Source: a virus. Taken from it: a stretch of DNA of 64,000 nt. Below are positions 26,949 through 35,316 of this stretch, in pieces. Under the pieces are notes generated by a model. It made no database searches. It had not been told where the DNA came from and saw only the letters and a list, made by a program, of their open reading frames with translations. Position 1 is the first letter of the stretch, and each line of letters begins with the position of its first letter. The stretch spans positions 18,096 to 82,095 of the IMG/VR virus record IMGVR_UViG_3300044638_007036. One strand, 5' to 3'. A program made the translations under genes and the position numbers.

Positions 26949-27599
26949 TTATAGATCAATTTCACCAGCTACTTCTTTAGTAGCTGTTTCTACTGATACT
27001 GTTGGCTTTGGTTTATTGAACGATACCGTTTTCTTTACAGACGTAGCATCTCTCATAGGAGTTGCTGAAGGGGTAGTAGCAGATGTGGTAGGTTTAGCTA
27101 AGCTCTTTGCTTGCACCTCTTCTACAATATTCTTTTTAGGAGGAGCCTTGAAACTGTTCTCATGATCTCTCGACTCTTCGTTGTCTGTAGATTCTAGTAC
27201 AAAGTTTTTGAGGAATACATACTTCACCGCCATACTCTCAGCTTTACCTACTGCCTTGTCCCCACTATCAAATGCATATGCAAAACTTTTGCATACCTCA
27301 CGTTCCTCTGGTTTATCTGCATTAATAAAAGTTACATCGACCCATACATCAGCTCTATATTCAAGAGAAGTATCCCCATACTTATTAGTTTTTTCTCTGG
27401 AGGATAGTTCTACTTTTTCTACTGATACTTTAGTAACGATACCATTCTCTGCTAGAGGTTTGTGTAATAGCCTCGCAACATCATCATGATTTACAGCAGA
27501 ATAAGACCTACCATTACCCATGCTAATGTTTGCACCTTTGAATACAGTCTCTACTTCTTTCATAATTGAAGTCATTTTTTGATAAAGATTTTTAGACAT
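26949..27599 (-). CDS. erf: ERF-family single-strand annealing recombinase
   Basis: 216 residues. YSAVNHDDVARLLHKPLAENGI (residues 28-49, in part) and FDSGDKAVGKAESMAVKYVF with KNFVLES are the hallmark segments of the ERF superfamily. The C-terminal 70 residues are a Pro/Thr/Lys-rich linker. It anneals complementary single strands, working with the RecB-like exonuclease encoded at 28535. Confidence 0.85.
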   Translation of the reverse strand: MSKNLYQKMTSIMKEVETVFKGANISMGNGRSYSAVNHDDVARLLHKPLAENGIVTKVSVEKVELSSREKTNKYGDTSLEYRADVWVDVTFINADKPEEREVCKSFAYAFDSGDKAVGKAESMAVKYVFLKNFVLESTDNEESRDHENSFKAPPKKNIVEEVQAKSLAKPTTSATTPSATPMRDATSVKKTVSFNKPKPTVSVETATKEVAGEIDL

Positions 27600-28137
27600 A
27601 ACCTTCCTTTTTCAATAATGTACAAATATAACTAGGTGCTATTTTATAAGCAGCTCCTATTTGTTTATAAGTATACCCTAATTTTTTAAATTCATATAGT
27701 TCAAAAATAATTTCTTTAGTGTACTTTGAACAATTAACATTATGTTTTTTAAAAAGTCCCATATCTTTTGCATGTTGTAAATTTTCTGAACGATCTAACC
27801 AATTAATATTCTGTAATGAATTGTCATTTTTATTACCATTAATATGATTAGCTTCATAACTATCTCCACAATAATTGAGAAAAGTCTGAGCCACTAATCT
27901 AGATACATAAAATGTTTTTGTTAAATTATTTTTTCTAATTGATACAACAATATAATTACTTCTATTTTTTCTTTGCTTATAAATATAATCGGTACTAAAA
28001 TTTTTAACCCTTCCTAAATTAGATACTAAAACATCTTCTAATTTAGGATGGAACAACCAAACCTCCTTCCCTCTTTTATTTATAAAATCTAAAGTAATAT
28101 TTCTAAATGATTCTCTATGACGCAAAGAATACTGCAT
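27592..28137 (-). CDS. HNH homing endonuclease (NUMOD4-like)
   Basis: 181 residues. The N-terminus is NUMOD4-like (VSNLGRVKNFS), the HNH core is EANHINGNKNDNSLQNINWL, followed by SENLQHAKDMG and a helix-turn-helix end (YTYKQIGAAYKIAPSYICTLL). It is a typical selfish free-standing homing endonuclease inserted between recombination genes; it overlaps both neighbours by a few bases, so it is neatly fitted. Confidence 0.9.
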   Translation of the reverse strand: MQYSLRHRESFRNITLDFINKRGKEVWLFHPKLEDVLVSNLGRVKNFSTDYIYKQRKNRSNYIVVSIRKNNLTKTFYVSRLVAQTFLNYCGDSYEANHINGNKNDNSLQNINWLDRSENLQHAKDMGLFKKHNVNCSKYTKEIIFELYEFKKLGYTYKQIGAAYKIAPSYICTLLKKEGYV

Positions 28138-28535
28138 TAGTTCACTCCTAATTTAGTTCCTAACTGTCTTCTAAATTCCAATAGACTATCTCCGATACCA
28201 CTTTCAATAGACGATTCCACAATCCTTACCCCAATAGAACCATCCTCATTAAGAGAAGCATCAACAAAGGCAATTAGGTTTGATCCACTTGAAGTTTTAA
28301 CCATAATCACATTTGGGTTCGTAACGGAAACTTCTTCCTTATTCACATTACCATTCTTCTCAATTGTAACAGTACCTCCAATTAAAGAAACAATGGTGTT
28401 TAAATCTTCTTGAGTTAATCTCTTTGCATGAGATCCCGCATCGAATCCTGCCGCCTGTACTTTTTTTACAAACTCCCCAACAGGTTCTCCTCTTCGTTTA
28501 GCTAATTCTCCTAAGGTCATTACATAGATAGACAT
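28137..28535 (-). CDS. Protein with IF2-N-like N-terminal domain
   Basis: 132 residues. The opening MTLGELAKRRGEPVGEFV, then KVQAAGFDAGSHAKRLTQED, resembles the small N-terminal domain of translation initiation factor IF2 (LAKEL...VSEFIKKL..AG), here joined to a beta-rich acidic C-terminal half. No GTPase is present. Overlaps the HNH and exonuclease genes. Function unknown. Confidence 0.6.
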   Translation of the reverse strand: MSIYVMTLGELAKRRGEPVGEFVKKVQAAGFDAGSHAKRLTQEDLNTIVSLIGGTVTIEKNGNVNKEEVSVTNPNVIMVKTSSGSNLIAFVDASLNEDGSIGVRIVESSIESGIGDSLLEFRRQLGTKLGVN

Positions 28536-29392
28536 TACTTCTCCTTTGTTTCTTGGTATATATCCTTACTAAAGTAACCATTATGACAATGTGTGTAAAA
28601 TTCACATCGCCTTCCAAAAGCATAACATGATTTAGTATTCATTTCAAAATCTTTATTTTTAATCTTGTCTAAAGTAGTTACAAACTTATCTAGAACTTGT
28701 TCTTTTTTTTCATTACTAATTTTGTCTAATATTATTTGAGTTTTAAAATTCTTTTTGTTTAGAGTTAAATAACCAAACCATTCTATATCTGAAAATCCAC
28801 ACGCATATAAAGCTAACTGATCTTTAACCTGTACAGAATTTTTAGCATAAGGTTCGCTTGTGGTTTTGTTATCTAGTAAAGCATGAACAACATTGCCATT
28901 GTCATCTTCTATCATAGCAATCAAATCTAGTTTACCGTATATACTATCCTCAGTCTCTTCGCCTTTATCGTCATAACCACTTAAGGTTAACTCCCCTTGT
29001 ACTGAAAGCACTTTATGTATTTTAGGAAAGATATTATCTTTGTATGCATCTAATAATTTATGACCTTTCCTAGAAAGGGAAAGGAAGTTCTGCTCTACTA
29101 ATGGTAATGATTGCTCTTCATCAGATAATAATTTTAAATCTAAATCAGATTTGTAATACTCTATTCTATCCATGATTTCCGAGTACTTACTCCATTCGCA
29201 GTCAAATACTTCATGATAGTTTAGATTACCTTCCAACATAGAATTCAATGCTATATCCAAAGCATTACCAAAACATAAAGCAGAACTTTGTAATGAACTT
29301 CTGTACCTTTCTACATAGTGCAGGTAATATTTATAAGGACACTGTTCATACTTTTCTCTTGCTGAAAAACTTAATCTAGTCATCTCTTGCAA
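28535..29392 (-). CDS. RecB/Cas4-like PD-(D/E)XK exonuclease
   Basis: 285 residues. LSFSAREKYEQCPYKYYLHY with the opening Cys, YGKLDLIAMI (Asp), VHALLDNKTTS (Asp-x-Lys), QLALYACGF (Gln-Tyr motif) and a C-terminal CYAFGRRCEFYTHCH Cys cluster are the features of the Cas4/AddB-type nuclease family with an iron-sulfur-binding site. It resects DNA ends and fits with ERF as a recombination pair. Confidence 0.85.
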   Translation of the reverse strand: MQEMTRLSFSAREKYEQCPYKYYLHYVERYRSSLQSSALCFGNALDIALNSMLEGNLNYHEVFDCEWSKYSEIMDRIEYYKSDLDLKLLSDEEQSLPLVEQNFLSLSRKGHKLLDAYKDNIFPKIHKVLSVQGELTLSGYDDKGEETEDSIYGKLDLIAMIEDDNGNVVHALLDNKTTSEPYAKNSVQVKDQLALYACGFSDIEWFGYLTLNKKNFKTQIILDKISNEKKEQVLDKFVTTLDKIKNKDFEMNTKSCYAFGRRCEFYTHCHNGYFSKDIYQETKEK

Positions 29393-29561
29393 CTTTTATT
29401 GTTAGAAAGAATAATAGGAATATTGGAACTAAAGGTATCATGAAAACTATATAACTAAATTTTGTAAATGCTGGAATATCACCAGATGGCTCAGGTTCTA
29501 TAAAAGTTAGACAGAGAATTGCTATCGAACAAACAAAACATACTCCCATATACTCAAGCAT
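29376..29561 (-). CDS. Small two-helix membrane protein
   Basis: 61 residues with hydrophobic segments at about 5-22 and 38-57, joined by a Pro-rich polar link (EPEPSGDIPAF). Overlaps both neighbours. Function unknown. Confidence 0.6.
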   Translation of the reverse strand: MLEYMGVCFVCSIAILCLTFIEPEPSGDIPAFTKFSYIVFMIPLVPIFLLFFLTIKVARDD

Positions 29562-29943
29562 TTCCTAAATCCTTTTTACAAGTAGGACATACCCAAAACT
29601 TAATACCTCCTGCTTGATTAACATACTTATTCTCATGTCTACAAATTACATTTGGTATATCTTGTTTTATTGTCGTCGTATTTTTTTTAATTGCATTGAA
29701 ATTTTTAAACTTTACTTTACCTCTATATACATTTCCACCTATTGAAAAATCATATACATAATGCGATGCATTTATCTCCTCTCCTCCATCAAGTCTTAAT
29801 TTTAATCTTTCGAATGAATCTAATATACCATGCTCATGTAGTAAATAGTATTCGTATAATTCCATGGCTGTAAGATTTACTACAGTACCATCTTCGTAAC
29901 GAAGTTCGTAGAATCTATCTATATCATCATAAGTCTCAAACAT
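29554..29943 (-). CDS. Protein with C-terminal zinc knuckle
   Basis: 129 residues. Acidic N-terminus (YDDIDRFYELRYEDG), middle beta-rich, and a C-terminal zinc knuckle: ICRHE then FWVCPTCKKD. Nucleic-acid or protein binding is possible. Not recognised. Confidence 0.65.
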   Translation of the reverse strand: MFETYDDIDRFYELRYEDGTVVNLTAMELYEYYLLHEHGILDSFERLKLRLDGGEEINASHYVYDFSIGGNVYRGKVKFKNFNAIKKNTTTIKQDIPNVICRHENKYVNQAGGIKFWVCPTCKKDLGNA

Positions 29944-29946
29944 TTG

Positions 29947-30102
29947 CTACCTCATTAAGAATGCTGTCGCAGTTATAACTAAAGCTCCTCCACATACTAA
30001 CATACTGTATTCCTTTTCTTCTTTAGTCTTTGCTAACCTTTGTAAGTTAGAACCTTTTAAAGCAATTAAGAATCCTATAATAGATAATATCGCCGCAGTC
30101 AT
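29947..30102 (-). CDS. 51-residue two-helix membrane protein
   Basis: MTAAILSIIGFLIALKGS and YSMLVCGGALVITATAFLM form two membrane helices around a basic loop (RLAKTKEEKEY). The ATG overlaps the upstream stop (ATGA), and the stop is just before the next gene, so it fits the operon. The hairpin topology would suit a small holin or antiholin, without further evidence. Confidence 0.6.
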   Translation of the reverse strand: MTAAILSIIGFLIALKGSNLQRLAKTKEEKEYSMLVCGGALVITATAFLMR

Positions 30103-30377
30103 ATCGATGCCCCGATTCTTCTAAGATGATCTAGTACTTGGTTTAACTTAACCTCATGCTCCTTTTCTGACAAGGCTGGAGTTAGTCCTGTAATGATGTC
30201 AATTAAAACATCTTCAGTCAATCTAAACTCTTCAGGTACGCTCAAGGTAATATCCACTTCGACGGTGCCTTCTTCTTTGTTTGCAAAGACCGTATAACTT
30301 TGTTTAGCATTTAAATCTTTGTCTATGAAATCAATGCTATCTCGTGTTAAGTAAACGGTTCTTGTAACTTTTCTCAT
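30099..30377 (-). CDS. Small soluble protein, unknown function
   Basis: 92 residues, beta-rich in the first half (TVEVDITLSVPEEF), helical end (HEVKLNQVLDHLRRIG). No family recognised. ATGA overlap with the 51-residue membrane gene downstream. Confidence 0.6.
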   Translation of the reverse strand: MRKVTRTVYLTRDSIDFIDKDLNAKQSYTVFANKEEGTVEVDITLSVPEEFRLTEDVLIDIITGLTPALSEKEHEVKLNQVLDHLRRIGASI

Positions 30378-30385
30378 AACTACTC

Positions 30386-30490
30386 CTAAGATATATACAA
30401 TAAATACAGAATTAATATATCACCAATTGTCCCAGAAACCAAAGCTACTTTTAAATCTAATTTAAATATGTGGTGTAAGATGAATATCAT
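30386..30490 (-). CDS. 34-residue hydrophobic microprotein (tentative)
   Basis: MIFILHHIFKLDLKVALVSG followed by a hydrophobic end (DILILYLLYIS). The start lies inside the 3' end of the upstream gene and its stop is near the next ribosome site. Weak Shine-Dalgarno (GGA), so the call is tentative. Confidence 0.4.
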   Translation of the reverse strand: MIFILHHIFKLDLKVALVSGTIGDILILYLLYIS

Positions 30491-30674
30491 TTCCAGAATC
30501 CTCGTTTGTAATAAGTGTTAATATTCTATGCGTTGGAAACTTAAGTTCGAGATTAACCCGCTGTGCTTTTATGAGTATTAGAGTGCTTTCTTCAAGTGCT
30601 TTAAAGTACATCATACTCGAATACATTTTAGTCTTAGTTTTAACACACTGAGCTACAAACTTTACGCCAATCAT
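30462..30674 (-). CDS. Small basic protein, unknown function
   Basis: 70 residues, soluble and basic in the middle (ALEESTLILIKAQRVNLEL). No family recognised. One base separates it from the upstream membrane-protein gene. Confidence 0.55.
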   Translation of the reverse strand: MIGVKFVAQCVKTKTKMYSSMMYFKALEESTLILIKAQRVNLELKFPTHRILTLITNEDSGNDIHLTPHI

Positions 30675-30675
30675 A

Positions 30676-30834
30676 CTAACCTACTATTTTAGATATTACT
30701 GCCGCAACTTCAGCTACGATTGAAGATAGGATATTTATTCCACCTTCTAAAACTTTAGCTACTACAATCAATGCTAACACAGAGCCTCCTAAATAAAAAG
30801 AGATTTGAAATAAAAACATTAATACTTCCATCAT
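30676..30834 (-). CDS. Small membrane protein (52 aa)
   Basis: 52 residues from the ATG pair at 30834, chosen because AAGGA lies ten bases before it; a longer frame to 30873 has no ribosome site. One long hydrophobic region (MFLFQISFYLGGSVLALIVV) then a second, ILSSIVAEVAAVISKIVG. Function unknown. Confidence 0.6.
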   Translation of the reverse strand: MMEVLMFLFQISFYLGGSVLALIVVAKVLEGGINILSSIVAEVAAVISKIVG

Positions 30835-30872
30835 AATTACATCCTTGTTGTTAAAGACCAGATTCGTGCCCA

Positions 30873-31214
30873 CTAATATAGTAGACAGTTTAAGTTAACT
30901 ACTTCTGTGACATACCTCATACCATTTTTAGTACACAGTTTTAGATGTTGTGTCATAGGCTCCAGTAATGTCACTCCCTTAGGTAATACTATTGCAATGG
31001 TATTACAAGTAGTCTGTTGTTTTCTTGAAACAGGATCGACTTGCCATGCTCGATTATGTTTCTTTGCTTTCTTTACTTCGATAAGTAATACCTTGCCATT
31101 CTTCATAGCTACAATGTCTACTCCATTAGACCTCTCATCTCGTTGTTCATCCAGAATAAATCCTGATTCTTTTAGTTGGCTTCTAACTTGTTTCTCTGCT
31201 TTATTCAGTTTCAT
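30873..31214 (-). CDS. Putative PD-(D/E)XK-type nuclease (short)
   Basis: 113 residues. EAGFILDEQRDERSNGVDIVAMKNGKVLLIEVKKA region (quoted in part: NGVDIVAMKNGKVLLIEVKK) contains Asp then Glu-x-Lys-Lys, the core of the VRR-Nuc / Holliday-resolvase-like nuclease fold. Basic surfaces at both ends suit DNA binding. A structure-specific nuclease is plausible. It overlaps its upstream neighbour by 14 bases. Confidence 0.65.
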   Translation of the reverse strand: MKLNKAEKQVRSQLKESGFILDEQRDERSNGVDIVAMKNGKVLLIEVKKAKKHNRAWQVDPVSRKQQTTCNTIAIVLPKGVTLLEPMTQHLKLCTKNGMRYVTEVVNLNCLLY

Positions 31215-31446
31215 TAGTACTCCTCTTAATTAATCTTATTAGTATATCCTGAGATACTGAGAACTTACAAAGCATTTCTTTTAGACAATGCTCTGTCACA
31301 TCTTCCCCCGTTTTGTGAGCCACGAATTTTACATTATACCCTGCATCAATAAGCTCTTTACATTCTTTAAGGTTAACATAACGGGAAGCATCTTGTGAAT
31401 ATAATTTTCTATTTTTATAATATGTTACAATAAAATCATTTCTCAT
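31201..31446 (-). CDS. Small protein, unknown function
   Basis: 81 residues, mixed charge, with LKECKELIDAGYNVKFVAHKT as a helix-strand unit. Not recognised. Overlaps both neighbours. Confidence 0.6.
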   Translation of the reverse strand: MRNDFIVTYYKNRKLYSQDASRYVNLKECKELIDAGYNVKFVAHKTGEDVTEHCLKEMLCKFSVSQDILIRLIKRSTNETE

Positions 31447-31727
31447 TTGATAATTTCTCCAATTTTTTTCTTGCCCATTTTAATAATAGTTTCCTTGTCC
31501 GTTCTATAAACCGCATACTCCATATTGTATGGTTGTTTATTAAGCCAGTAAATCATTCCATACATGGTTTCAAATCTAGGGGATGTCTTTCTTCTCCCAT
31601 GTAATACTAATCTTTTAGGTATCTGATATCTTATCATTGCTACGTATGCGGGCTTCTCAAACTTAATATCAGGAAGGGGAATTGTATTTATAATATCTTT
31701 TCCATAATCTCTATATTTCTTTTTCAT
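31443..31727 (-). CDS. Small basic protein, unknown function
   Basis: 94 residues, Lys/Tyr-rich throughout with RYQIPKRLVLHGRRKTSPRF in the middle, likely binding nucleic acid. Not recognised. ATGA overlap upstream. Confidence 0.6.
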   Translation of the reverse strand: MKKKYRDYGKDIINTIPLPDIKFEKPAYVAMIRYQIPKRLVLHGRRKTSPRFETMYGMIYWLNKQPYNMEYAVYRTDKETIIKMGKKKIGEIIK

Positions 31728-31900
31728 TAAAACTTCTCCTTGTATTTTTCTATTTTACCTTTTGCTAACAGTGTAGTTCCTTCTTTTATGAAGAAAGAAG
31801 TTCCGATTTCTTTTGATCTTGCAAATACTAAAGCGTTTGTAAGTGTATCGAAAGAATGTTCAGTAACTATATCCATAAATTGTAAAGTAACTGTAATCAT
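31727..31900 (-). CDS. 57-residue protein between rIIB and 94-residue gene
   Basis: MITVTLQFMDIVTEHSFDTL followed by ALVFARSKEIGTSFFIKEG and a basic end. The ATG overlaps the rIIB stop (ATGA) and its stop overlaps the next start (TAATG), so it is almost certainly translated. Unknown function. Confidence 0.7.
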   Translation of the reverse strand: MITVTLQFMDIVTEHSFDTLTNALVFARSKEIGTSFFIKEGTTLLAKGKIEKYKEKF

Positions 31901-32727
31901 AGTGTTTCTCCACAGTTAAAACAATAATTCATTCCAAGAACTCCGTCTTGTCCACATGAAGGACAGCTACCATCCCATTCATCTTCCTCTTCGAATTCAA
32001 CTTCAGGCAGTTCGTAAGCAGAAGTTACAAGAGGTCTGTTAATAATTCCTTGTGACTCAGCTACTACCTTGAACTTACTTACTCGCATCTTAGTGCCGTT
32101 ATAATCAGTAGGCACAGCAACAACATCAGCAGGGTCAACCTCAACATCAAGTAGCTTATCATCTCCAGATCCAAACGATTGAGCGTAAGACATCGTGGCT
32201 ACGTGCAAGCCATGCGAACACACATTGTTTGGATTGTCGTCAACCTTACTACGATCAATAGACACAATGTTACCTACTGAGTTATCCATCTTGCCAGTAT
32301 GCTTGTCAAGGAAGTCATTACGAACTGCACGATATGCGATGAAGTTACCTTCGGAAGTAATAGGATGACCATTGTGTTCAAGAAATTTATACAACATCTG
32401 TCTACTATTAAAGCTCGGGTTAGTCTTTAACTTAGCCCAGAACTTTAGAAGCGGTTGGAAAGGAAGTCCATTGTTGTAGAAGTCTAACACTCTCTGCGAA
32501 AGAGAATCGGGCAGAGCGTCATCTTCAATGTGAACGACACCGTCCACAACAGTAAAGCCATTGTCAATAAGATTCTTAGTAATAGAAAGTAAAGGAATAA
32601 TCTCGTCAAGTTTTCCCTCCTTGATTTTATCTAGCACCTTGTCGTATCTACCATCTGCTCTATTAATTGTAGTCGTCGTGCCTTCGTGGTTAAGAATAAG
32701 ACTTTGAGGTAAAATGATATAGTTCAT
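31897..32727 (-). CDS. rIIB: rIIB-like protein
   Basis: 276 residues from the ATG at 32727 behind GGGAG (a longer frame to 32757 lacks a ribosome site). The block GNFIAYRAVRNDFLDKHTGK with MDNSVGNIVSIDRSKVDDNP and CSHGLHVATMSYAQSF is diagnostic for the T4 rIIB family. The C-terminus adds a zinc ribbon, CPSCGQ and CFNCGE, not present in all members. It lies downstream of rIIA with one microgene between. In T4 rIIAB affects superinfection exclusion and lysis timing; the role here is by homology. Confidence 0.85.
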   Translation of the reverse strand: MNYIILPQSLILNHEGTTTTINRADGRYDKVLDKIKEGKLDEIIPLLSITKNLIDNGFTVVDGVVHIEDDALPDSLSQRVLDFYNNGLPFQPLLKFWAKLKTNPSFNSRQMLYKFLEHNGHPITSEGNFIAYRAVRNDFLDKHTGKMDNSVGNIVSIDRSKVDDNPNNVCSHGLHVATMSYAQSFGSGDDKLLDVEVDPADVVAVPTDYNGTKMRVSKFKVVAESQGIINRPLVTSAYELPEVEFEEEDEWDGSCPSCGQDGVLGMNYCFNCGETL

Positions 32728-32728
32728 A

Positions 32729-32881
32729 CTAAGCTCCCATATATACGAGTTGATCATATACTTTATTGAGTGTTGTAATCATTTGTTCCACTTCTTGTTG
32801 TTGATCAAAGCAATCACTGTCTTGTTTGTAACGATATAACTCTTCAATGACACTTCCTAGTTCTAAAAGTAAGTCATTCAT
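32729..32881 (-). CDS. 50-residue protein between rIIA and rIIB
   Basis: Acidic and helical (MNDLLLELGSVIEELYRYKQ...), 50 residues. Its start overlaps the rIIA stop (ATGA) and its stop lies one base before the rIIB start. The tight fit supports a true gene and co-expression with the rII pair. Role unknown. Confidence 0.65.
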   Translation of the reverse strand: MNDLLLELGSVIEELYRYKQDSDCFDQQQEVEQMITTLNKVYDQLVYMGA

Positions 32882-34740
32882 ACATCCTCCTTAGATTGTT
32901 TATTAATTTCATCCACAACAATTTGTATTGAATTACTGTGATGATAACTTATACTGTCAAGAGCTTTAATTAAAGGATACTTCTTAAGTAGCTTTTCATA
33001 CTTACTCTCGATATTCTTTACTTCATCTTTAAGATCAGGAAACTCTTTCAATAAATAAACTTGAAGACTTGCTGAAGTTTTTCTCCTATTAAATTTTTTA
33101 AGAACATTTATTTTTTCCCAACTATTAGGGAGGTTACTCAATCCTAACGCATCTTGTTTATTTTTAGATAGTAGGTATTTTTTTCCTTGCTCTAGTGTCA
33201 TGCCTTTCTTAAGTACTAAGTCTTTATTACACTTAGGAATATTAAATACTGGAATAAACTCAGCAAGAGCCTTAGACTCTGGAGTAATATCATCAACAAA
33301 TACTACAGGGTAAACACTGCTGTTTAATTTTTCTATTGTCCATTGACTACGAACACCTGATTCATTTATGTTCCAACACACTGCATCTCTTGTACTCTTT
33401 TGTGTACGTTGAGCAGACTTCTTAGGAGGTAATGGCAAAGCATCTGCATCCATTCTATTAGTGAATAGAATATCTTGGAATGGAATGTTAGCAATATCAT
33501 TTGCATTAACTAATACTTTATCTCTGTTTGATTCAAGATAATGATTAAGTTTACGTGCAAGGTTACTGCTGTTATCAGTACTTGAGAATACAGTAGCGGT
33601 TAAGTCAATTCCAGTAGAACCAGTTACCTCATTATGAGTAGAACCTCTGCGTCCTCTTCTTACGTATCTATACGATACAGGGGTTGGACAAATTACAGTC
33701 TTACCAGACAATCTAAAGTTACTACCTAAGTCTAAATCAATTCGTGAAATTTGACTGAAGCATGAATATGTTTTCTTACTCTCAAGTCTATCCTTAAGAT
33801 TCTTATGAGTGTTGTTTATATCATTGATAATAATAGTTGAAATCGCATCACGACAATTATCTAACATCTTAGTTTGTTTAATTTTATTATCGTCATTGTT
33901 CTCAAGACGTTCTCTTGATGAAGCAATCTTGAAGTGACCATTGGCGACATTCAAAGTCACAGTGTTACCGCCAGCGTGTAGATTATTTTCTTTTCTTTGC
34001 CAGTAAGAGACTCCCTGTTCCTCCATCAAGTCATACTCGATACCATCAATCAAATAAATTGTACGAGCAGGGTAAGACTCTGCATACACCGCCATATTGC
34101 CGAGCGTCAAAGTCGGCTTAAGTTGGAAGATGTCTTTACTTCCATGAAACTTAATAGGCTCTGCCCAGAATTTAACGCATCTTTGAACTGCTTCTCTAAA
34201 CTCTGCAATATCTTTAGGCTTAACACCAATACTAATTTCAACACCATTCGGTTGAGTCGTATTATTCTGAGAGATAAGATTAACTCCACCCTCATCACCA
34301 AGGTGAGCAACATACAAGTAACGTACACCATTATAAAATGATGTCACTGTAAAGCTGTCAGTGTAAGAGAAAGCAGACTTAGCACCAATACCGAAGCCTC
34401 CTGTCTGAGTATTAGTGTTACGTTTAGTTGATGAACCATAGTTGACAAAGATATTTGCCATTCTATCAGGTGAGATACCTACTCCGAAGTCACGCACTTT
34501 GAACACTGGATCAAGTGAGTTAGGTACAGTGATTTCGATAGGCAATTTAGCCCAAGTTCCTGCCTCTCGCATAGCATCCCGACCATTACAGATATACTCT
34601 TGCACAAGTGTTCTAATCGGGTAAGCATATAGCTTACTCAAGATGTCAACCACTAGTCGAACATCGGAGATGCCGAAGTTCAGAGCCTTACTTGGTTCGA
34701 CGTTTGAATCAATCTTGACTGCGTTGTTATTTATAATCAT
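32878..34740 (-). CDS. rIIA: rIIA-like GHKL ATPase
   Basis: 620 residues. GHKL (Hsp90/gyrase B-type) ATP-binding motifs are clear: VQEYICNGRDAMREA (N box), KVRDFGVGISPDRM (G1, Asp-x-Gly-x-Gly) and GGFGIGAKSAFSY (G2 lid). A Tyr/Arg-rich linker and helical end follow. Paired with rIIB it is the T4 rII-type system linked to exclusion and lysis control. Start behind AGGAGG. Confidence 0.85.
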   Translation of the reverse strand: MIINNNAVKIDSNVEPSKALNFGISDVRLVVDILSKLYAYPIRTLVQEYICNGRDAMREAGTWAKLPIEITVPNSLDPVFKVRDFGVGISPDRMANIFVNYGSSTKRNTNTQTGGFGIGAKSAFSYTDSFTVTSFYNGVRYLYVAHLGDEGGVNLISQNNTTQPNGVEISIGVKPKDIAEFREAVQRCVKFWAEPIKFHGSKDIFQLKPTLTLGNMAVYAESYPARTIYLIDGIEYDLMEEQGVSYWQRKENNLHAGGNTVTLNVANGHFKIASSRERLENNDDNKIKQTKMLDNCRDAISTIIINDINNTHKNLKDRLESKKTYSCFSQISRIDLDLGSNFRLSGKTVICPTPVSYRYVRRGRRGSTHNEVTGSTGIDLTATVFSSTDNSSNLARKLNHYLESNRDKVLVNANDIANIPFQDILFTNRMDADALPLPPKKSAQRTQKSTRDAVCWNINESGVRSQWTIEKLNSSVYPVVFVDDITPESKALAEFIPVFNIPKCNKDLVLKKGMTLEQGKKYLLSKNKQDALGLSNLPNSWEKINVLKKFNRRKTSASLQVYLLKEFPDLKDEVKNIESKYEKLLKKYPLIKALDSISYHHSNSIQIVVDEINKQSKEDV

Positions 34741-34748
34741 AAGTCCTC

Positions 34749-34904
34749 CTAAAAATCTGATGGAATATTAATATCAATTCTATCTGCAATATTTAAATCA
34801 ATCATATCATCTGTTAGTTCAGTAATAGTACTGTTGTATAAAAATATCGGTAAAGTTTTGTCTGGTAAATCATTCAGTAAGTTTATTAAATCCTGCACTG
34901 TCAT
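34749..34904 (-). CDS. 51-residue acidic protein
   Basis: MTVQDLINLLNDLPDKTLPI, then a Thr/Ile/Asp-rich end; 51 residues with a perfect AGGAGG ribosome site five bases before the ATG. It lies directly upstream of rIIA in the operon. Unknown function. Confidence 0.65.
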   Translation of the reverse strand: MTVQDLINLLNDLPDKTLPIFLYNSTITELTDDMIDLNIADRIDINIPSDF

Positions 34905-34915
34905 AAGTCCTCCTA

Positions 34916-35107
34916 TTACCATTGATCTTCAAAGACAGCTCCGTCTTCTCTGTAAATTTCATTATTATCATTTAAGATTTCAATTATTTCATAAAAGGAT
35001 AAGTCGTTCTCATCGTGAGTTTCTACCCACCCCAAAGCATAATCATAGACAGCTTTTATCTTTGCTAGTTCACTTAACTCTTTGAATCTTAATTCTTTTT
35101 TTTTCAC
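34916..35107 (-). CDS. Small protein with common phage ELSELAK motif
   Basis: 63 residues. FKELSELAKIKAVYDYALGW recalls a short helical motif (F.ELSe.AK..A...Y) common in small early phage proteins, some of which act against host defences. No further signature. ATGA overlap upstream. Confidence 0.6.
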   Translation of the reverse strand: MKKKELRFKELSELAKIKAVYDYALGWVETHDENDLSFYEIIEILNDNNEIYREDGAVFEDQW

Positions 35108-35316
35108 TGTTGCTTACCCTCTTGATATAGTTTGGATTCAACCAATGCCAAGTCCTTCTCATATTGCAACCACATCCTTACTTCACTCGGTTGCCAATCT
35201 GATTCATTGAATAAGTCAATAACCTTAGCTAAAGTGTGCATCCTTTCTGTTAGTTTCTCAATAGCTTGAGCGTCACTATCGACGCTCAAGCCACCGTTAA
35301 TTAATCTGAATTTCAT
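35104..35316 (-). CDS. Small helical protein, unknown function
   Basis: 70 residues, helical and acidic/basic mixed (AIEKLTERMHTLAKVIDLF; WLQYEKDLALVESKLYQEG). Sits between neighbours with one-base and four-base overlaps. Not recognised. Confidence 0.55.
   Translation of the reverse strand: MKFRLINGGLSVDSDAQAIEKLTERMHTLAKVIDLFNESDWQPSEVRMWLQYEKDLALVESKLYQEGKQQ

Noticed and set aside
22880-33310. AACAAAT matches in - strand coding DNA
   Set aside because: The 7-mer is expected many times in A/T-rich DNA; only copies in gaps before + strand genes, or with the longer motif, were counted.
34107-34331. Frames inside rIIA on both strands
   Set aside because: Random-like translation within a strongly supported gene.
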